This document shows positions 1-13,596 of a stretch of 64,000 nucleotides of DNA, in pieces. Location of the stretch: the NCBI RefSeq assembly GCF_000220395.1, contig NW_004086062.1, positions 2,787-66,786 of the forward strand, read 5' to 3'. The position numbers and the translations under genes are program-made. Source of the stretch: Ichthyophthirius multifiliis (lineage: Eukaryota > Ciliophora > Oligohymenophorea > Hymenostomatida). Below the pieces are notes generated by a model. It made no database searches. It was given only the letters and a program-made list of their open reading frames with translations, and was not told the DNA's origin. Position 1 is the first letter of the stretch. Every line of letters starts with the position of its first letter.

Positions 1-796
1 ATATATTCTGTATTATGTTATTATTTAATTAAATTGAATGGATATACTAAAAATATTATAATAAAAAATAAAAGTTTAATTATATTTATTTTATTAAAAT
101 ATTTTTTCTTTAATTGTTTTTAAAAAAAATAAAATACTAATATAAAATAATAATACATAAATATAAATATTTAATAAATCAATTATCAAAAATTATTATT
201 TTTGTGTTTAATTAATTATGTATTTATTATATTTAAATAAAAATTGTTTAAAAAAGATAATATATATTAATTTTTTTTATATATAGATATAAATAATAAT
301 ATTAATATATTTTTTAATTTTAAAATTATAAATATTTTTTTTTTAAATCAATTTATTATGATTCTAATTATTGAAATAATTTAATTAAAATGTTTTCCAA
401 GTAATTATTTTAAGTTTAACAAATGAAAATTATAAACAAATAAATTAATTATAATTTGAATATTAATTTAATAAAAAATTATCATTAATTATATAAAATG
501 AATATATTTAATGTAAAATATAATTTTTCCAAAATTATAAAAAAAATACAAAGATTAAATTATAATATTATAAATTTTTATAGAATATGGAATTTTTTAA
601 TAATAATTATTTATATTAAAAAAAAAATATATTCTTTAATTATAATATATTTTTCTTTTTTTCTAAAAAGAAAAAAATAAAAATTCTAGAAATAAAAAAT
701 TAAATATTAAAAACTTAAAAAAAAAATATATAAAATTCAATAATAATAAAAATAATATAAAAAAAAAAGAAAAATAAAATAAAAATACTATTCAAA
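1..796. other. A+T-rich intergenic sequence
   Basis: Almost pure A/T low-complexity sequence. Open frames occur, but only as expected when one triplet (TGA) is the stop; their products are Ile/Lys/Phe/Tyr strings with no motif. I see no RNA gene. The last part is very A-rich, as before the other start codons of this window. Confidence 0.6.
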
Positions 797-1423
797 ATGT
801 CATTTTTTAACGATTTCTTCTTTAATGATTTTTTCCGACATGGATTTTTTGACGACTAGTATAGAAATATAGCTCATCATTATCATTCAATAAATAGGCC
901 TAAATATCTTGAAAACAGACTTAAATAATATAATAATTATGAATAAAGGTTATAAAGATAAATCTAATAAACTGAAGAACATATATCCAGTTTAAAATAA
1001 CAAATGGAAGATATTGCTAAAGACAAAGAATCTTTGATTAATCAAATTGAATAAGAAAAACACAATCCTTAATGTTAAAAAAATTCATAGTAGTAGCCTG
1101 GATAATAATAATATAATCAATAAGTTTATAGGAAACACTACTATAAAACTCCTGAAATGGAAATAGAAGAATAATATGATAGTACAAACCCTCAAAACTG
1201 TTATAAATATATTAAAAAATAAGGTGAATAACCATAACTTATTTCTGGAGATGCTGAAAGAATAGAACATGAAAAACTTGGAGAAGGACTAGATGAAAAA
1301 CTTGATTAACTTATTAGAATTACTGGAAAAAATACAAAAGAATTGGTTGATTTAGTTAAAAATAAAAAAGAATTAACTGTTGGATAATTATATGATTAAG
1401 CTGTTGAACTAAAAATAGTTTGA
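797..1423 (+). CDS. Small Gln-rich coiled-coil protein, function unknown
   Basis: An uninterrupted frame of 208 codons from ATG to TGA when TAA and TAG are read as Gln. The N-terminus is rich in Phe, Asp and His (begins MSFFNDFFFNDFF). Residues about 40-90 are charged and heptad-like with many Gln, Glu and Lys, which suggests a coiled coil. A poly-Gln patch follows near residue 100, and the C-terminal third (about 135-208) is a more ordered Glu/Lys/Leu region ending ELKIV. Base composition rises clearly above the flanks and the codons look genuine, so I trust the gene but recognise no family. It has no signal peptide, membrane segment or intron. The ATG is the first in frame and has an A-rich run before it, like the other genes here. 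Confidence 0.75.
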
Positions 1424-2283
1424 TTTTATTTTTTATATAATTGATAGAATTAACTTTATATATATATAAATAAATATATTACATAAGTTTATATTTTTGT
1501 TTTTTATTATATATTTATATTTAATTGTATTTTTTTTAAAAAAAATTATATTATAATAAAAATAATATTATAATTATATTGATATAAAATAATTTATTTT
1601 ATAAAATAATAACAAATCTAGTTTATTTAAAATTAATATTTGTTAATTAATATTATTATAATATAATTGAATAAATAAAATTACATGTTTTTTTTAATAT
1701 TTAATAATTATATGATCATTTTAAGAAACATTTATATAGAGCTTATTTCGATTATAAAGAATATTGTTACAAATTAAAGAAATATATCATTATAAATAAA
1801 TTAATTAAAATTCTTTATAAAAGAAATAGACATTCTAAAATATGTTAAAAAATATATAAAAAATTAAAAGATAAAGAAATTAATTATAAAAAATAATTAT
1901 TACATATATTAAAAAAGATTTATAAAAATAAATAAAATAAAATTAAAATAAATAAAGATATTTTATTAATAATAAAAAAAAATTCTTGATAGAAATCAAA
2001 ATATATATATTATATAAAAAAAATATATATATATAGTTATAATAATATATATACATATAAATTTAAAAAAAAAAAAATTATATATAAATATAAAAAATTT
2101 ATAGATAATTATAGATTATAAATATAACATTTATTTATATATATATATAAATATATATATATATATTATATATTATAATATTTTTAAATAATTACATCTT
2201 TATATATAATTAAATATAGATTTTTTATATTTTAGTAAAATACATTTTTATAAAAATATAATAAATATAAGGTTATAAATTTA
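1424..2283. other. Intergenic, A/T low complexity
   Basis: Mostly poly-A/T and AT dinucleotide runs. Around 1705-1990 the + strand has a stretch without TGA that reads as a Lys/Tyr/Ile-rich peptide, but it has no ATG in that frame and no motif; I treat it as chance. I see nothing else. Confidence 0.55.
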
Positions 2284-5200
2284 TCATTAATCATAATAGA
2301 AGCTTTATTATTTCTAATTTTAAATAGGAGAAAATACAAAAAATGGTGAAACCTTATTTTTGAATTTTTTTTCATTATTTTATAAAACTTTATCTAATTC
2401 TTCATTACTTGGAACATTTAATGGAGAATTAATAAAAAATGTTTGCTCATTTTTTTCATTTTTAATATCTTCTTAAGATATCTTTGGTTGAATATTTTTC
2501 AAAATTTTTAAAGATTAATTTGAATCATTTTCTAATAATAAATTTTAATTTATTTTTTTAGACTAATTAATTTCACTTTAGGTTTATGACATTTCTGGAT
2601 GTGTTTTATTGATATTTTCACTAGAATCACTTGAAAATCTATTACTATGCTATGAAAAACTCTTTTGAAAATAAAAAAAATTCTATTACCTAATAACACT
2701 AAGCCAAATTTTAATAAAAGAAGTTAATTTTTTTTAAAAGCAATCTCCTCCATTTTTCAGTATTTATATTTTAAAATAGGAGAAATTAGCATTTTTTATT
2801 TCATCTTCTTCATACTCTTCATATTATTAAGTATTGTAATATTCTTCTTCTTCTGATATTTCCTAAATAATGCTTTTATTATTAGAATCTAAACAATAAT
2901 TAATTTCTTATTAAGATTATATTAAATTATTATTTTGTAAAGTTGGATCTTATAAATAATAATTATTTTATAGACTTTATAAGGATTCTTTATATTATTA
3001 TATCTTCTAATAAAAATTATCATTTATTTTACTGTTACAAAGAAAACAAATAGTTATAAAACGGGCATGCTTTAAATAGAAATTTTGCCATTCTATTAGA
3101 TAATTTTATTCTTAAAAAAGGATTTTGTCTTATTTGTATAATGGTATAAATTTCAAATGCAAATCTTCAACATTTTATTCTGTATAATGTAATAATCCCC
3201 AAGAGGATTTACAATAGAAACAATTTTGGTTTACGTTTTTAAATAAAAATCCTCCTATTGAATTTTCGACTTATTTAAGTATTCTCGCACGTCTTAACCA
3301 ATACTAAAATATTAAAATTAAATTTCTTAGCTATTATTCTTAAAAATTTAACTTTTTCTTGTTTGTAGTTAAATTTTCATCTTATTTTTTTATTTATAAT
3401 TAAGAGTCATCTTACAACTATTTATTTTAAAAATGCCCATATATTTTTTCGAATCCTTCTAATATTATTTTTCGATTTATACTGATTTGTTGTGTATTTT
3501 TCTCCTTTAAAATTTACTCAAAAAGAATTTTTATATTGTATTTAAACCACTGTTTATTTGAGTTTAAGAAGTTATAGAGAAATTTTTCATCTTTATATTC
3601 GAATTATTCGAGATTTTATTTTAAATCTTCAAGTCTTGTTTTATTTTCTTTAACTTTTATTGCTTTTTCAAATGCTTTTTAGAATTTACCAAATCTTAAG
3701 TGTTTTTCTTTTTTAAAAATTTCTTAATTAGGTTTAAAATTATCAGAAATTTCAGCAATGAAATTCTATACATGAATATCAAGAATTGAGCAATAATTTA
3801 CTTATCGTTAAATAAAAATTTTTAAATAAGGATTATTTTTATATATATTTATTAATATATGTGATATCTTTATTCTCTTCAAAAGCTTAATCATTAATTT
3901 GAGTTTCTAAAGTTTTGTCTATTTTATCTTTATTTTTTACTTTCCATATAGAAGTCATTTTATAAATTTAAATGGTCAACATTTAAACTATAAAACATAT
4001 AATAATCCAAAATATAACAATAATTAAAAATGTTATTATATTATCAAATATATTAAATGTTTATACTAAACATGTTTATATGCCAATAAATCCGAATATA
4101 CCTCCTATTTTTTTAATATTATAAATTACTTATGATTACTTTTACCTGCTACATAAATGCTTTCAACAAAATAAAATTGTGGAGAATATCCCCATTAATC
4201 TAATGTTTTAAAACCATCTTCTATGTCTTCAAGGATATCTTCCTCATCTTCTATTTTCCAGTTGTATTTACGATTATTAAATCTATCTTATATTATCTTT
4301 CCATATTCTAAAACAAATAATTTGTGTATTTATTCTACTACTTGTAATAAGAGAGCATCAATTATTATTTTAAAATGGTATAATTGCAACATTAAATAAA
4401 AAGTAAAAAACTAAACCTGCCTTAGATATTCCGAACATTAATGGAATTTCATTTTCATCATAAAAATCCATGTAATAATGATTGATATAGGCTTTTTTAA
4501 AATATATTATTAATTAAATATTTTTTATTTTATATATTGCATAATAAAAAATTGTAAAGCTATTATTGGAAAAATCGCAATAAATTTCTAATTAATTCGA
4601 ATATTCACTTTATTCATAATTTTGTTTGTTTTGTTTGGTTTTTTAGTTTTATTGATTATTAAATTTTGTCTTTAAATAATGTTAGTAATATTTTTCATAT
4701 TTATCTGTTTCTTATAATTCATAAACTGAATCACATTCCTCTTTATACAATTAATTTTTAAAATCTTAGATTTGATTTTATTATTTTTCTAAACTAATTT
4801 TTGTTGTTTATACAATGTATTTTTTTTTATTTTATTTTAAGATAATATTTCATCATATTCTAATTCCTCTTTTTAATTAAAAAAAATATATTTATAGTTT
4901 TTATTTTTACAAATATCATCAACATAAGTCCCTACACTTTCTTCAAATTATTCTGACAATATAATATCACTATCAGTTTCTTAAACTATATTTTTATAAA
5001 TAATATATTATATTTTTATTAATATTACGTTATTTCTTTACATTTATTTTGTATTATTATTGTTATTCATAAATAAATTTATGATTTTCAACTTTTTAAA
5101 AATCATCAATATTATTAGAAAATAAAATATTTTAATTTGATTTTTCTAAAGTAGTGTTATCATCTTCTTCATCTAAATCAATATCTTCGCTTTTACTTAT

Positions 5201-7391
5201 TATTCTATTTTTAATTTATTTATTTTTAAAAAAAAATATATAATAAGTCACTTTTTTAAATATTTCTATATTTATTCAGATATTTCAAAGAAATAATCAG
5301 TTAAATATTTTACTGAAAGTACTTAGTGTGTTTTTTCAAAACATTAAATACCTAATCCTACAAAATAGGAAAATAAGAAATCAAAAAAGTCAATAGCTCC
5401 AAGTCCAGCAATTTACATTCCTTAAGCTTTTTTAAAAAAATAATTTATTCACATTTTATCATTTATAAATAAATTATATTAAGATTACATAATAATACAC
5501 TTAATAAATTAAGTTTTAGTTCTGTACAAACATAAAGCTTAAGCCATTCTTCGAAGACAATTTAGAAAACTTTCAACACAACCATAAAATACCAGATATA
5601 TTTTCCATAAACTGTAGAGAAAGATAAATACATTATAAAAATCATAACAATCCAAATAAAAATATTAAACTAAAAAAAATACATTCTATGCCAAGACTAT
5701 TCATTCCAAATATTTCCATCATGAGATTCTTTAATAAACAAATCTTGCTTATTTTCGAGATGAAAAATCCTCCTCATAAATTTGCAATTTTTATTATTTT
5801 ATAAGTCTTTTTAAATTCTATCTTTTGATTTCTGGATTTTATTTTCAGTTGTATCAGGTATAAAAACTCTACACATAACCATCGTTGAATATATACCAAT
5901 AACTATTTAAGCAAGTCCGGTTCTTCCGCTTCTTATTTATTAAGTAGTATTTTCAAATAATAAAAAAGGCTATTTTTTTTTTAAAAAAATATTTATATTT
6001 ATTTTTAATTAAAACTAAAAAACATCAAAATATTCAAAAAAGCTTTAGCAATTATCTTAAACTGAACAAGGGAAAAATTACACATCCCAAAATCCTCCAG
6101 TCATAATAATTGAACAAAGAAAAGAAATAAAAAATACGGGTACACATGAAAAACTTATTCCTATAATTAAAGGTGGATAAAATTATTTAAAATACCCTTT
6201 AAAAATATTAAATTTGGCTTTTACTTATCTTTTGAACATTTTATTCATTAAAGCATGATAACCACTGAAAATTGATATCATAACAACACTAAAAGTTCCA
6301 ATTAGTAAAGATAAAATTAAATAAACAATCCAATCTAATGCAAAAGCAATAGCTAATTCAGCTTAAGTCATAGAAAGAAAGCTTATATTAAGGACATATT
6401 TAAATGCTTATTTTTTACTTTTGTATTATTCTATATCAACTAATTATTTGAAATAAACAAGGGCTGTAATAATTATTTTATTTTCTTTATCAACTTAATA
6501 ATATTTTATTTATAATTCAACGATAGTAGGCAACTTATTTGAAGGAATATCGCTTTAAACTATCACTGGTATTAAATCTAAATATGTAAACATTTTATTT
6601 TCATTAATTATTTTTGTTATATCAATAGGGTTATTAGTCAAATAAAAAAGTACATCTTATTTAACTGTCTAAAACCACATTATTTATGCAGGGTTTTCCA
6701 AAAAAGCATCATCCATAACGCATGTAAGTTCCACGTTTTTACATGTATCTGAAATCGGTACATCTCCGAAAGTTACTTAGTTTATAGGCTTAGTTTATGA
6801 AGTATCATATATTTAACAATATTCCTCATTTTCAATAAAATCTTCAAAGAAAATATATTCACCCATATTTTAACAGTTTTAAAAAAAAGGAATATAAGGC
6901 ATTACAATTTGAGTTTTATCTTTCCAATAAAAAGCGTTGTTTTGGAATATTTTTTATTGGTCTTTTGTCAATTCTAAATTAGTTAATGTATTTGGAGGTA
7001 TTATTTATGTATAACCTATTAAATAGTTAGGATATTTACCATCTTAGTCTAAATTAGGTAAAAATAAAGGAAGGTTTGCTACAGAGGGATTTTTTATAAC
7101 AGCAGCAAATATTTTATTTTATTAAAATATTGCACGATAAGGCGTATTTATTTTAATTTTTGCACATTACATAAATATACTACGCATAGAAAAATATTTA
7201 ACATTTAATATACGAATTCCAATTATTAGCTCTGAATCTTACATAGCAAATAAACGAAATGTGTGAGTATTTATTTTATTTATTTTATCACTAACGAAAT
7301 TTTATGGTAAAGTTATTTTGTATTAGTCGGGATTATTGTTCCATTTTTCAAAGTCTATATTTTCCGAAAAACCTATCAGTATCTTTTTCAT
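2284..7391 (-). CDS. Large multi-pass membrane protein, unrecognised family
   Basis: A gene of several exons. The first exon (from 7391 down) is long: an N-terminal region of about 330 residues without membrane segments, then hydrophobic helices. Short introns follow, for example about 55 nt near 5,970-6,025, one near 5,430-5,510, and a 22-nt candidate at 3919-3940. More helices lie near 5,620-5,700, 5,350-5,430 and 3,960-4,080. Between them is an acidic Gln/Asn-rich loop. The C-terminal part is soluble and helical, carries two Cys-x2-Cys pairs (CFYCKSSWG and TICFLCNSK, about 3,030-3,220) that could bind zinc, and ends in a Ser/Asn-rich tail at TGA 2284. Conserved-looking blocks include GFWDVQFFPC and QWGYSPQFYF. 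About 1,500 residues. I do not recognise the family; a ciliary or endomembrane role would be a guess. Exon joins are approximate, and the region could hold two genes, though no TGA splits it. Confidence 0.7.
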
Positions 7392-9035
7392 ATATATTTA
7401 TTTTTATAAACTAACTAAGAAAAATAGTTAAATTATAGAAATCAACCGAACCTTTGATAAACAATGAAAAATGAGCCAAAACTAAACATTTATTTTTATT
7501 TGATTTTAATATAGTAATGCATAGAAAAAAGCTGATAAATATTGACTACAGCTCCGGTTTGGTTCGGTTGATTTCCCATAAATAATTTATTTTATTTTAT
7601 TTTTTTAATTATTTTACATCCCATTATATCTTATAATTAAAATCAAAAGATTAATCAATTTCACGTAAATGACGAAAATCAAACGTTATTTCAACTACGC
7701 TTTACGCTTTCTTTTAAAAATATAATAAAAATAATATATATGTATATAGGAAATATTTAATATTATTTTTTAAAGTGAAAATTAAGTTAAATATTTGACA
7801 TAATAGTTAATTATTTAATGGAAAACCATTTTATTATTTAATTTTACAAAAAAAAAAAAAATTATAATATTTATTGTTATATTTTATCCATTTTTATTAC
7901 TATTTCAAAAATAGATTAAGGATCTTCTAATTCTTTTTTTTTTTAATACTTTTACGATATTTTAGTTTTAGAATGAAATAATATATATTTACTTATTTAG
8001 AAGGAGTAGGATATAGTCCTAATTTTAATGGATTAATGATTTGATGTATTTTATTCGATTAAACTTAAATTAAAATATAAATAAAAATCAATAATATTCT
8101 ACTCATTAATTTAAATTTCATTTTTAAATAACTAAAAAAAATTAATTTCAAATAAATTAAAATAATATTACTTATAAATTTTAACAAATACTAAAATAAT
8201 TGAATTATGATATTGAATTTTAAACTAATAACTGTAATCAAAACCATAATTTTATAAAATATTTATGCAAATTTGATTTTAAAAACAAAATTCTTATTTG
8301 TAATTCTAAAAATAATTAAAACTCAAATTTATGCAAACATATTTTATTAATATATTTAGAAGTGATAGAAAAAAAAAACATAAAAAATGCAAAATGGTAT
8401 GGTTATTTGCATGCCGGCTTAGTGTTTTATATATAAATAATAACAATAGATTAAATAAACTTAATATTAACGAAAAAGACTAAATATATTTTTATCATAT
8501 AATCTAAATTAAACTAATGCTACTTTGATTATTTTTAATAAATTGATTTTGTAATTACTGGAAATTTTTAAAAATCGATTTACATTAAATAAATAAAAAT
8601 TATAAATATTGACAATATAATAATCTAAATAAATGTCTTAATATATATATATAAATATTTATTAATACCAAAATAATAAATTTTATATTTAAATTATATT
8701 CCAAATTTAAAATAATTTTTTAATGTATTTTATATAATGAAAAAGCTTTTTAAAATAATTTTATGTTTAATTTTTAAATTTTAAACTGTTTAAATCATGA
8801 TTATAATGTTTAATAATAAAATATTTTATAAAACTCTAAATTATGATAAGAAGCTTATTATTATTAATATTAAAAGCTTTTATTTCTTATTTTTTTGATA
8901 TTAGAATAATTAGTTTATTATGTTTTTAAATAAATTATATAAAAAATATTATTAAAGATACTATGTTCATAATAATTATAAATTTTTAATAAATAAAATA
9001 ATAATAATTAAATTATGTAAATATAAAGTTTATTA
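7392..9035. other. Intergenic region with a G+C-rich patch
   Basis: Mainly A/T sequence. The exception is about 7,435-7,710, which holds a perfect inverted repeat (listed separately) and a second richer patch at about 7,660-7,710. A small GCCGGC-containing patch lies near 8,410. I see no protein-coding frame with a motif on either strand. It separates two minus-strand genes, so the 7.4 kb end should hold the promoter of the membrane-protein gene. Confidence 0.5.
7438..7575. repeat. Perfect 15-bp inverted repeat, 108-nt spacer
   Basis: The left arm at 7438-7452 (gaaatcaaccgaacc) is the exact reverse complement of the right arm at 7561-7575 (ggttcggttgatttc). The arms are about half G+C in a region otherwise near 85-90% A+T. 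A transcript would form a stable stem. The spacer holds UGAUAA and CUGA-like words, but I cannot assign a known RNA family. It lies about 50 nt upstream of the start codon at 7391, so it may be a promoter or 5' leader element, or a small structured RNA. Confidence 0.6.
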
Positions 9036-10067
9036 TCAAATTCTATTTTAAATATATTGAATCCATTAGTTTTAAGGAATTTTAATATCTTAAACTTCTT
9101 AAAATAAATTATCAATAAGTTATTATTAAGGATAGTAATTTTTATTTTTAAAAGCCTAATCATAAACAATTTACTAAAATTATAATTTTTCTAAAGCTTT
9201 TAACTCTTATATAGGTGTATTTATAATTTTAACTTTTGTTATTTTTTATTATCCAAGTTATTATAAATTATCATAGAAATGTTCAAGTAATTAAAATTCA
9301 TTATAGTAAAGTTAATTTTTCGCATTACATTTATATCTTTCAATACTTTTTATTAATGCTAATAATATTTACTGATCATCTTAATCAAGAATTCTTTAAG
9401 ATAAATCAATACATAATCCTAATTATTATATCATCTATTAAGTAAAGTTATTATTAATATTTTTATGATTGTTTTTTATATCTTAATGTATTTATTATAT
9501 TTAAATATTTATAGCATCTAAAGTATTCAGATTGTTTAAATATATATTGCTTTTAGTCTTCTGATTTATTTTTACTTAATCAAATATTTATCTTTTGTTT
9601 CCTTTAATTTATTCATTTGGCTTTTCATAATTCATTAATTTATAAGAACTTTAAGGAGGTTTTAAACTACCTTATTGACAAATATTTTATTCGTTATTAT
9701 CTTAGTACAGATTTACTTTTTCCATTTTTCTAAATATTTAAGGTACATTATCTTCTTTGAAATCATTTTATACACTATATTATCCTGTTTATTATGATTT
9801 TTAAATTTAATTATTGTTGTTTCTTATTTTTTTTAATAATTAAAGATCTTGTTTTGGATCTGGCTATTAAGTATATTTACTTTCTATATCTTTTAAGTAT
9901 GATTATGTGCTTTTTATTGGCTTTACAGTTCCTGTTGTAGAGACTGATAAAGAAGAAATATTCAAATCTGACGTAAACAGTGAGTTTCCATTATAATTAT
10001 AAGATTGTTAATTATATGAAGTCGAATTTACTCCTGATACAACTAATGATTATTTATTATTATTCAT
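9036..10067 (-). CDS. Gln/Asn-rich protein, function unknown
   Basis: One continuous frame of 343 residues under the ciliate code, with no intron. The first 200 residues are Asn/Gln/Ser/Lys-rich and look disordered. From about residue 225 on the protein is more ordered, with leucine-rich amphipathic helices (QLGLCIDLSQRILDQDDQQ, then ILLALIKSIERYKCNAK and LLEHFYDNLQQLG). There is no signal peptide, membrane segment or recognised motif. The start is the first ATG in frame, preceded by A/T-rich leader. It stands alone between two A/T-rich spacers. The C-terminal helical part may be a protein-binding domain; that is inference only. Confidence 0.7.
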
Positions 10068-11318
10068 TTTAATGCTTATTTTGTATGATTGAATATTTAT
10101 TTATATTTATTTGTTATAAAATTTATATATATATACAATATTTTCATAAATAAAATTAAATATATTTTACTAATTATACATGTATTTTTATTTTTTCATA
10201 TAATTTTTTTTTAAATAATTTTTTTTTTTATTTTATTTAGTAAATAATAAAAATAAAACCTATATAATAAATATTAATTCTTTTTTAAATTATATTTAAT
10301 AAATAAATTGGCATCATATACAATAGAAATTCAATTTTATATAATCGTATATGTACTTCAAAATTAATGATAATTACCATTAATAGTTTATAGAAATTAT
10401 ATATTTGTATAAATAAATTTATGAAATAAAATTATATTAATTTAAAACTATATACTAATCTGATTTTAAAATGATGAAATGATGTTTTTATTTATAATTA
10501 TTTTATTATTAAATTAGATTATTGAAAAGTTGAATAGATTAATAAAAACTTAATTAAACAATTTATTAGAGCAAAATTAGAATAATAATGTTTTAAATAA
10601 TAAAGAAAAAAAATATGATGAAATTTAATTAAACAACTAACAAAAATATATATGATAAATTCCATATACAATAAGTTTTTTATAAATTTTTAAAAGTTTA
10701 ATTTAAACCAAAAGAACTATAAAAATTAAATAATCAGCATTATATTCTAAAAATTTATACAGTTAAAAATCAAACTCAAAATAACACATTTTAAAGTCTT
10801 TTAATTTTTTACTAATTTAAAATATTAATATAATTGATATTATAATTTTCAGTTATAAATACCATATAAATATCTAAGTATACTAAATAAAATCGTGATC
10901 ATCAAAAAAATTAATTAAATCTACTAAAATTAATTAGATTATATACTTTTAAAACATTATGACATTATGAATCTATATTTTGTAAGATAAAAATTTTTAT
11001 TATTTTCAATATTCATAATATAATATATTTATACTAATAAATAATAATAATATAACATAACTTTCTAAATAATTATAAAAAAAATTAAAAAAATATGAAT
11101 ATATAAAAATAAGATGGCTTGTTAAATTTAAAAATGTATTAAAAATTAACATATATTTACATAAATTAATAAATATTGAGTAAAATAAAAATATCATATA
11201 TAAATTTATTAAAATACATTAATATAGTTTATTTCAAAAATTAAAAAAAAATATGTTTTAATATAAATATATAATAAATTATTATCCCTTTAATAAGTTT
11301 CTTTAAGTATATAATTTT
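10068..11318. other. Intergenic, A/T low complexity
   Basis: No convincing gene. A 57-codon + strand frame at 10482-10655 begins with a short hydrophobic stretch and continues Asn/Gln/Lys-rich; its length is what chance gives with a single stop codon, so I do not call it. I see no RNA gene. Confidence 0.5.
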
Positions 11319-13058
11319 TCACAACTAAGCTATATATTTACCAACAGAATTATTGTCTTTAAAATTATCAGAATCTAAATCTTTAATTTCTCTTAAAGGA
11401 GTATTAAATTTTTTAGGAGTAATATATATACTTTTGAAATTTTCTTTATGGTTATCGATACTGTTGTTATTAATATTTTCTTTTGAACATAAAAGAAAAT
11501 TAACAAAGTCAATATTAATAGATTTAATATCTAATTTTTCATTACTAATTCTTTAATTTTTATAGCAGTGAATGAACTTTTAAGGCGTCATATAATTATG
11601 ATATTACATTTGTTCTACTAATTAATGTATCTCTTTATCTTATATATCAAATTAATTGTTTTAGTTGAAAGAAATGATTTCATAGTTATTTTATTAAATT
11701 TAAGAAATTGTTTAATTATTTTATTCGAAATTAAAAAAAGTATCTTTATTATTATTAGTTTATTTTATTTCTTATTATATTTCACAATTATTATTATTTT
11801 ATGTGAAGATTTTAGATTCTTTATAAATAGAATATTTAGGTTTTCTTCCTCTTTTTTTTTAATCTTATTAATTGCCAAAATGTAATAAGACTTCTTTTAC
11901 AATTAAAAAAAAATCGTTATTTTTCTAAATAAAATTATATAAATGTTGATAACTTTAAAGAATTTTATTTAAATTTTGTTAATAATAGCTGTGGAATTTT
12001 CCTTTTTCATTTAGTTTTTAAATTAAATTTATTTTAAGTAAAGATATATTTTATTAACTCATATAAGTTCTTTATATTTGTTTATAAAATATAGATTTAT
12101 CATCATCTTCTTCTTCTTCTTAATCATCTTTTTTTTGATTTTATTAATTCTCTTAAAGGTTATTATTATTTTTGAAACAAAAATTATTTTTTTTCTTTTT
12201 TTTTCTGATATTTTAAACAAAGTATTCTTCAAAGCCTTCATCATTATTAAGTTTTAATAATTTAAGCAACTCTTCTTCAGCTGTTTTATATTTATCATCA
12301 GTTTCAGGTTCTAGTTTATTAGTTTAAATATAAACTTTATATCTTTGATACATTTCCGCCATTTTTTTTTTCATAGAAGAATTCCAATGATTTTTAATTG
12401 AATTATCAGTTCTTCCTGGTAAAAATCTAGTAATTTCAGACCATTTATTTCCTTTGAGTCTATGACATAGATATAGAATCCATTCTTCATCATAGTCCCA
12501 ACTCTCTTTATTTATATTTGGATTCAGATGATTATGCCATCTTTCTCTACATTGTTTTCCTATTCTTCCTGGTATATGTTGTGCGATAAATGTCCATTTT
12601 TAAGGACCTAATTATTCTACTATTTTTATTACTAATTTATCTTCTTCTTCACTCCAGGGAGTTTTAATACATTTATTTGCACTTTACAAATTTTAATTGG
12701 ATGAGTTTTTTATTTATTATTATTCCTTTTTCAGTTATTTTAGATTTGTTTATCTTTGATGCTTATTATTTATTTGTTATTGTTTTTAACATAATTCAAT
12801 AATTTTTTCGGATGTATTAATACATTTTAGAGACTGCTTTTATTAAAGATCTTGTAGATTTTTTTGACGTTTTTATGCTACTTTTTATAATTTCTTTTGA
12901 AAATGCTTTTAGTTTGTAGGAATTTCAAATTATTCTATTTGTTGATGAAGTGTATTTTTGTAAAGCTTTTATTGATTTTATGTGTTTTTTGAATAAGGAC
13001 TAATTTGTTTGACTTAGTCATGAATTATTTAAGATTTTGGAGATTTTTTATTTTACAT
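11319..13058 (-). CDS. R2R3-type Myb DNA-binding protein with AT-hook
   Basis: A single intronless frame of 579 residues. After a Gln/Lys-rich N-terminus of about 135 residues come two Myb repeats (about 140-240). Repeat one starts TPWSEEEDKLVIKIVEQLG and includes GRIGKQCRERWHNHLNP; repeat two starts ESWDYDEEWILYLCHRL and includes GRTDNSIKNHWNSSMKKK. The Trp spacing and the helix-three signatures are those of R2R3 Myb transcription factors, which bind DNA in the nucleus. An acidic and Asn/Gln-rich region follows, then an AT-hook-like KKRGRKPKYS near residue 425. The C-terminus has a Ser/Thr-Pro patch (ITPKKFNTPL). The + strand frames at 11,350-11,890 are shadows of this gene. A transcription-factor or chromatin role is firm from the family; target genes are unknown. 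Confidence 0.95.
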
Positions 13059-13596
13059 TTTTTTTAAGAAATTAAGTAGAAATCTATTTATATTAAAAAA
13101 TAATTATATATAATTAATTTTTATTATTAATAATTTTTATTTATTTTACATTTAAATTTAAACGAACATTTTTTTTAATATAAATATTAATATATTCATT
13201 TATTATAAATTTTAATCTGTTTTGTTTAAATTAAATAAGAAAAAAACAAGGATTCAATAAAAAATTAACATTTCCCTAATTAAATAAAAAAAATGTATTA
13301 ATTATCTCATTTTTTTATTTTTAAAATTAAATTGATTATCATAATTATTATTTAGATGTTTATAAAATAAATATGTATACAAAATAGAAAGGAAACTAAA
13401 AAACTAAATGGAATATAAATTTCTGTTGTATATTGAATTTAATAATTTTAATGATAATTAATTACTTATATAATAAATTTAAAGATTATATATATTAAAT
13501 ATAAATATGATCTTATATTTTATATGTTTTTGTAATTTATTTTTGTTATATATATATTTAATTTTTATTTTTATTTTTATTAAAAATTAAAACATA
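13059..13596. other. Divergent intergenic region
   Basis: A/T low-complexity spacer between the Myb gene (leftward) and a rightward gene starting at 13597. It must hold both promoters. I see no named element. Confidence 0.55.

Noticed and set aside
1681-1990. Lys/Tyr-rich + strand frame
   Set aside because: No ATG in the best frame, no motif, and its length is expected by chance when TGA is the only stop.
7430-7600. tRNA or box C/D snoRNA at the G+C-rich patch
   Set aside because: No cloverleaf or T-loop sequence, and the C/D-like words are not correctly placed relative to the stem; kept only as an inverted repeat.
11353-11885. Two + strand hydrophobic frames
   Set aside because: They lie antisense to the intact Myb gene, which has motifs and a continuous frame.
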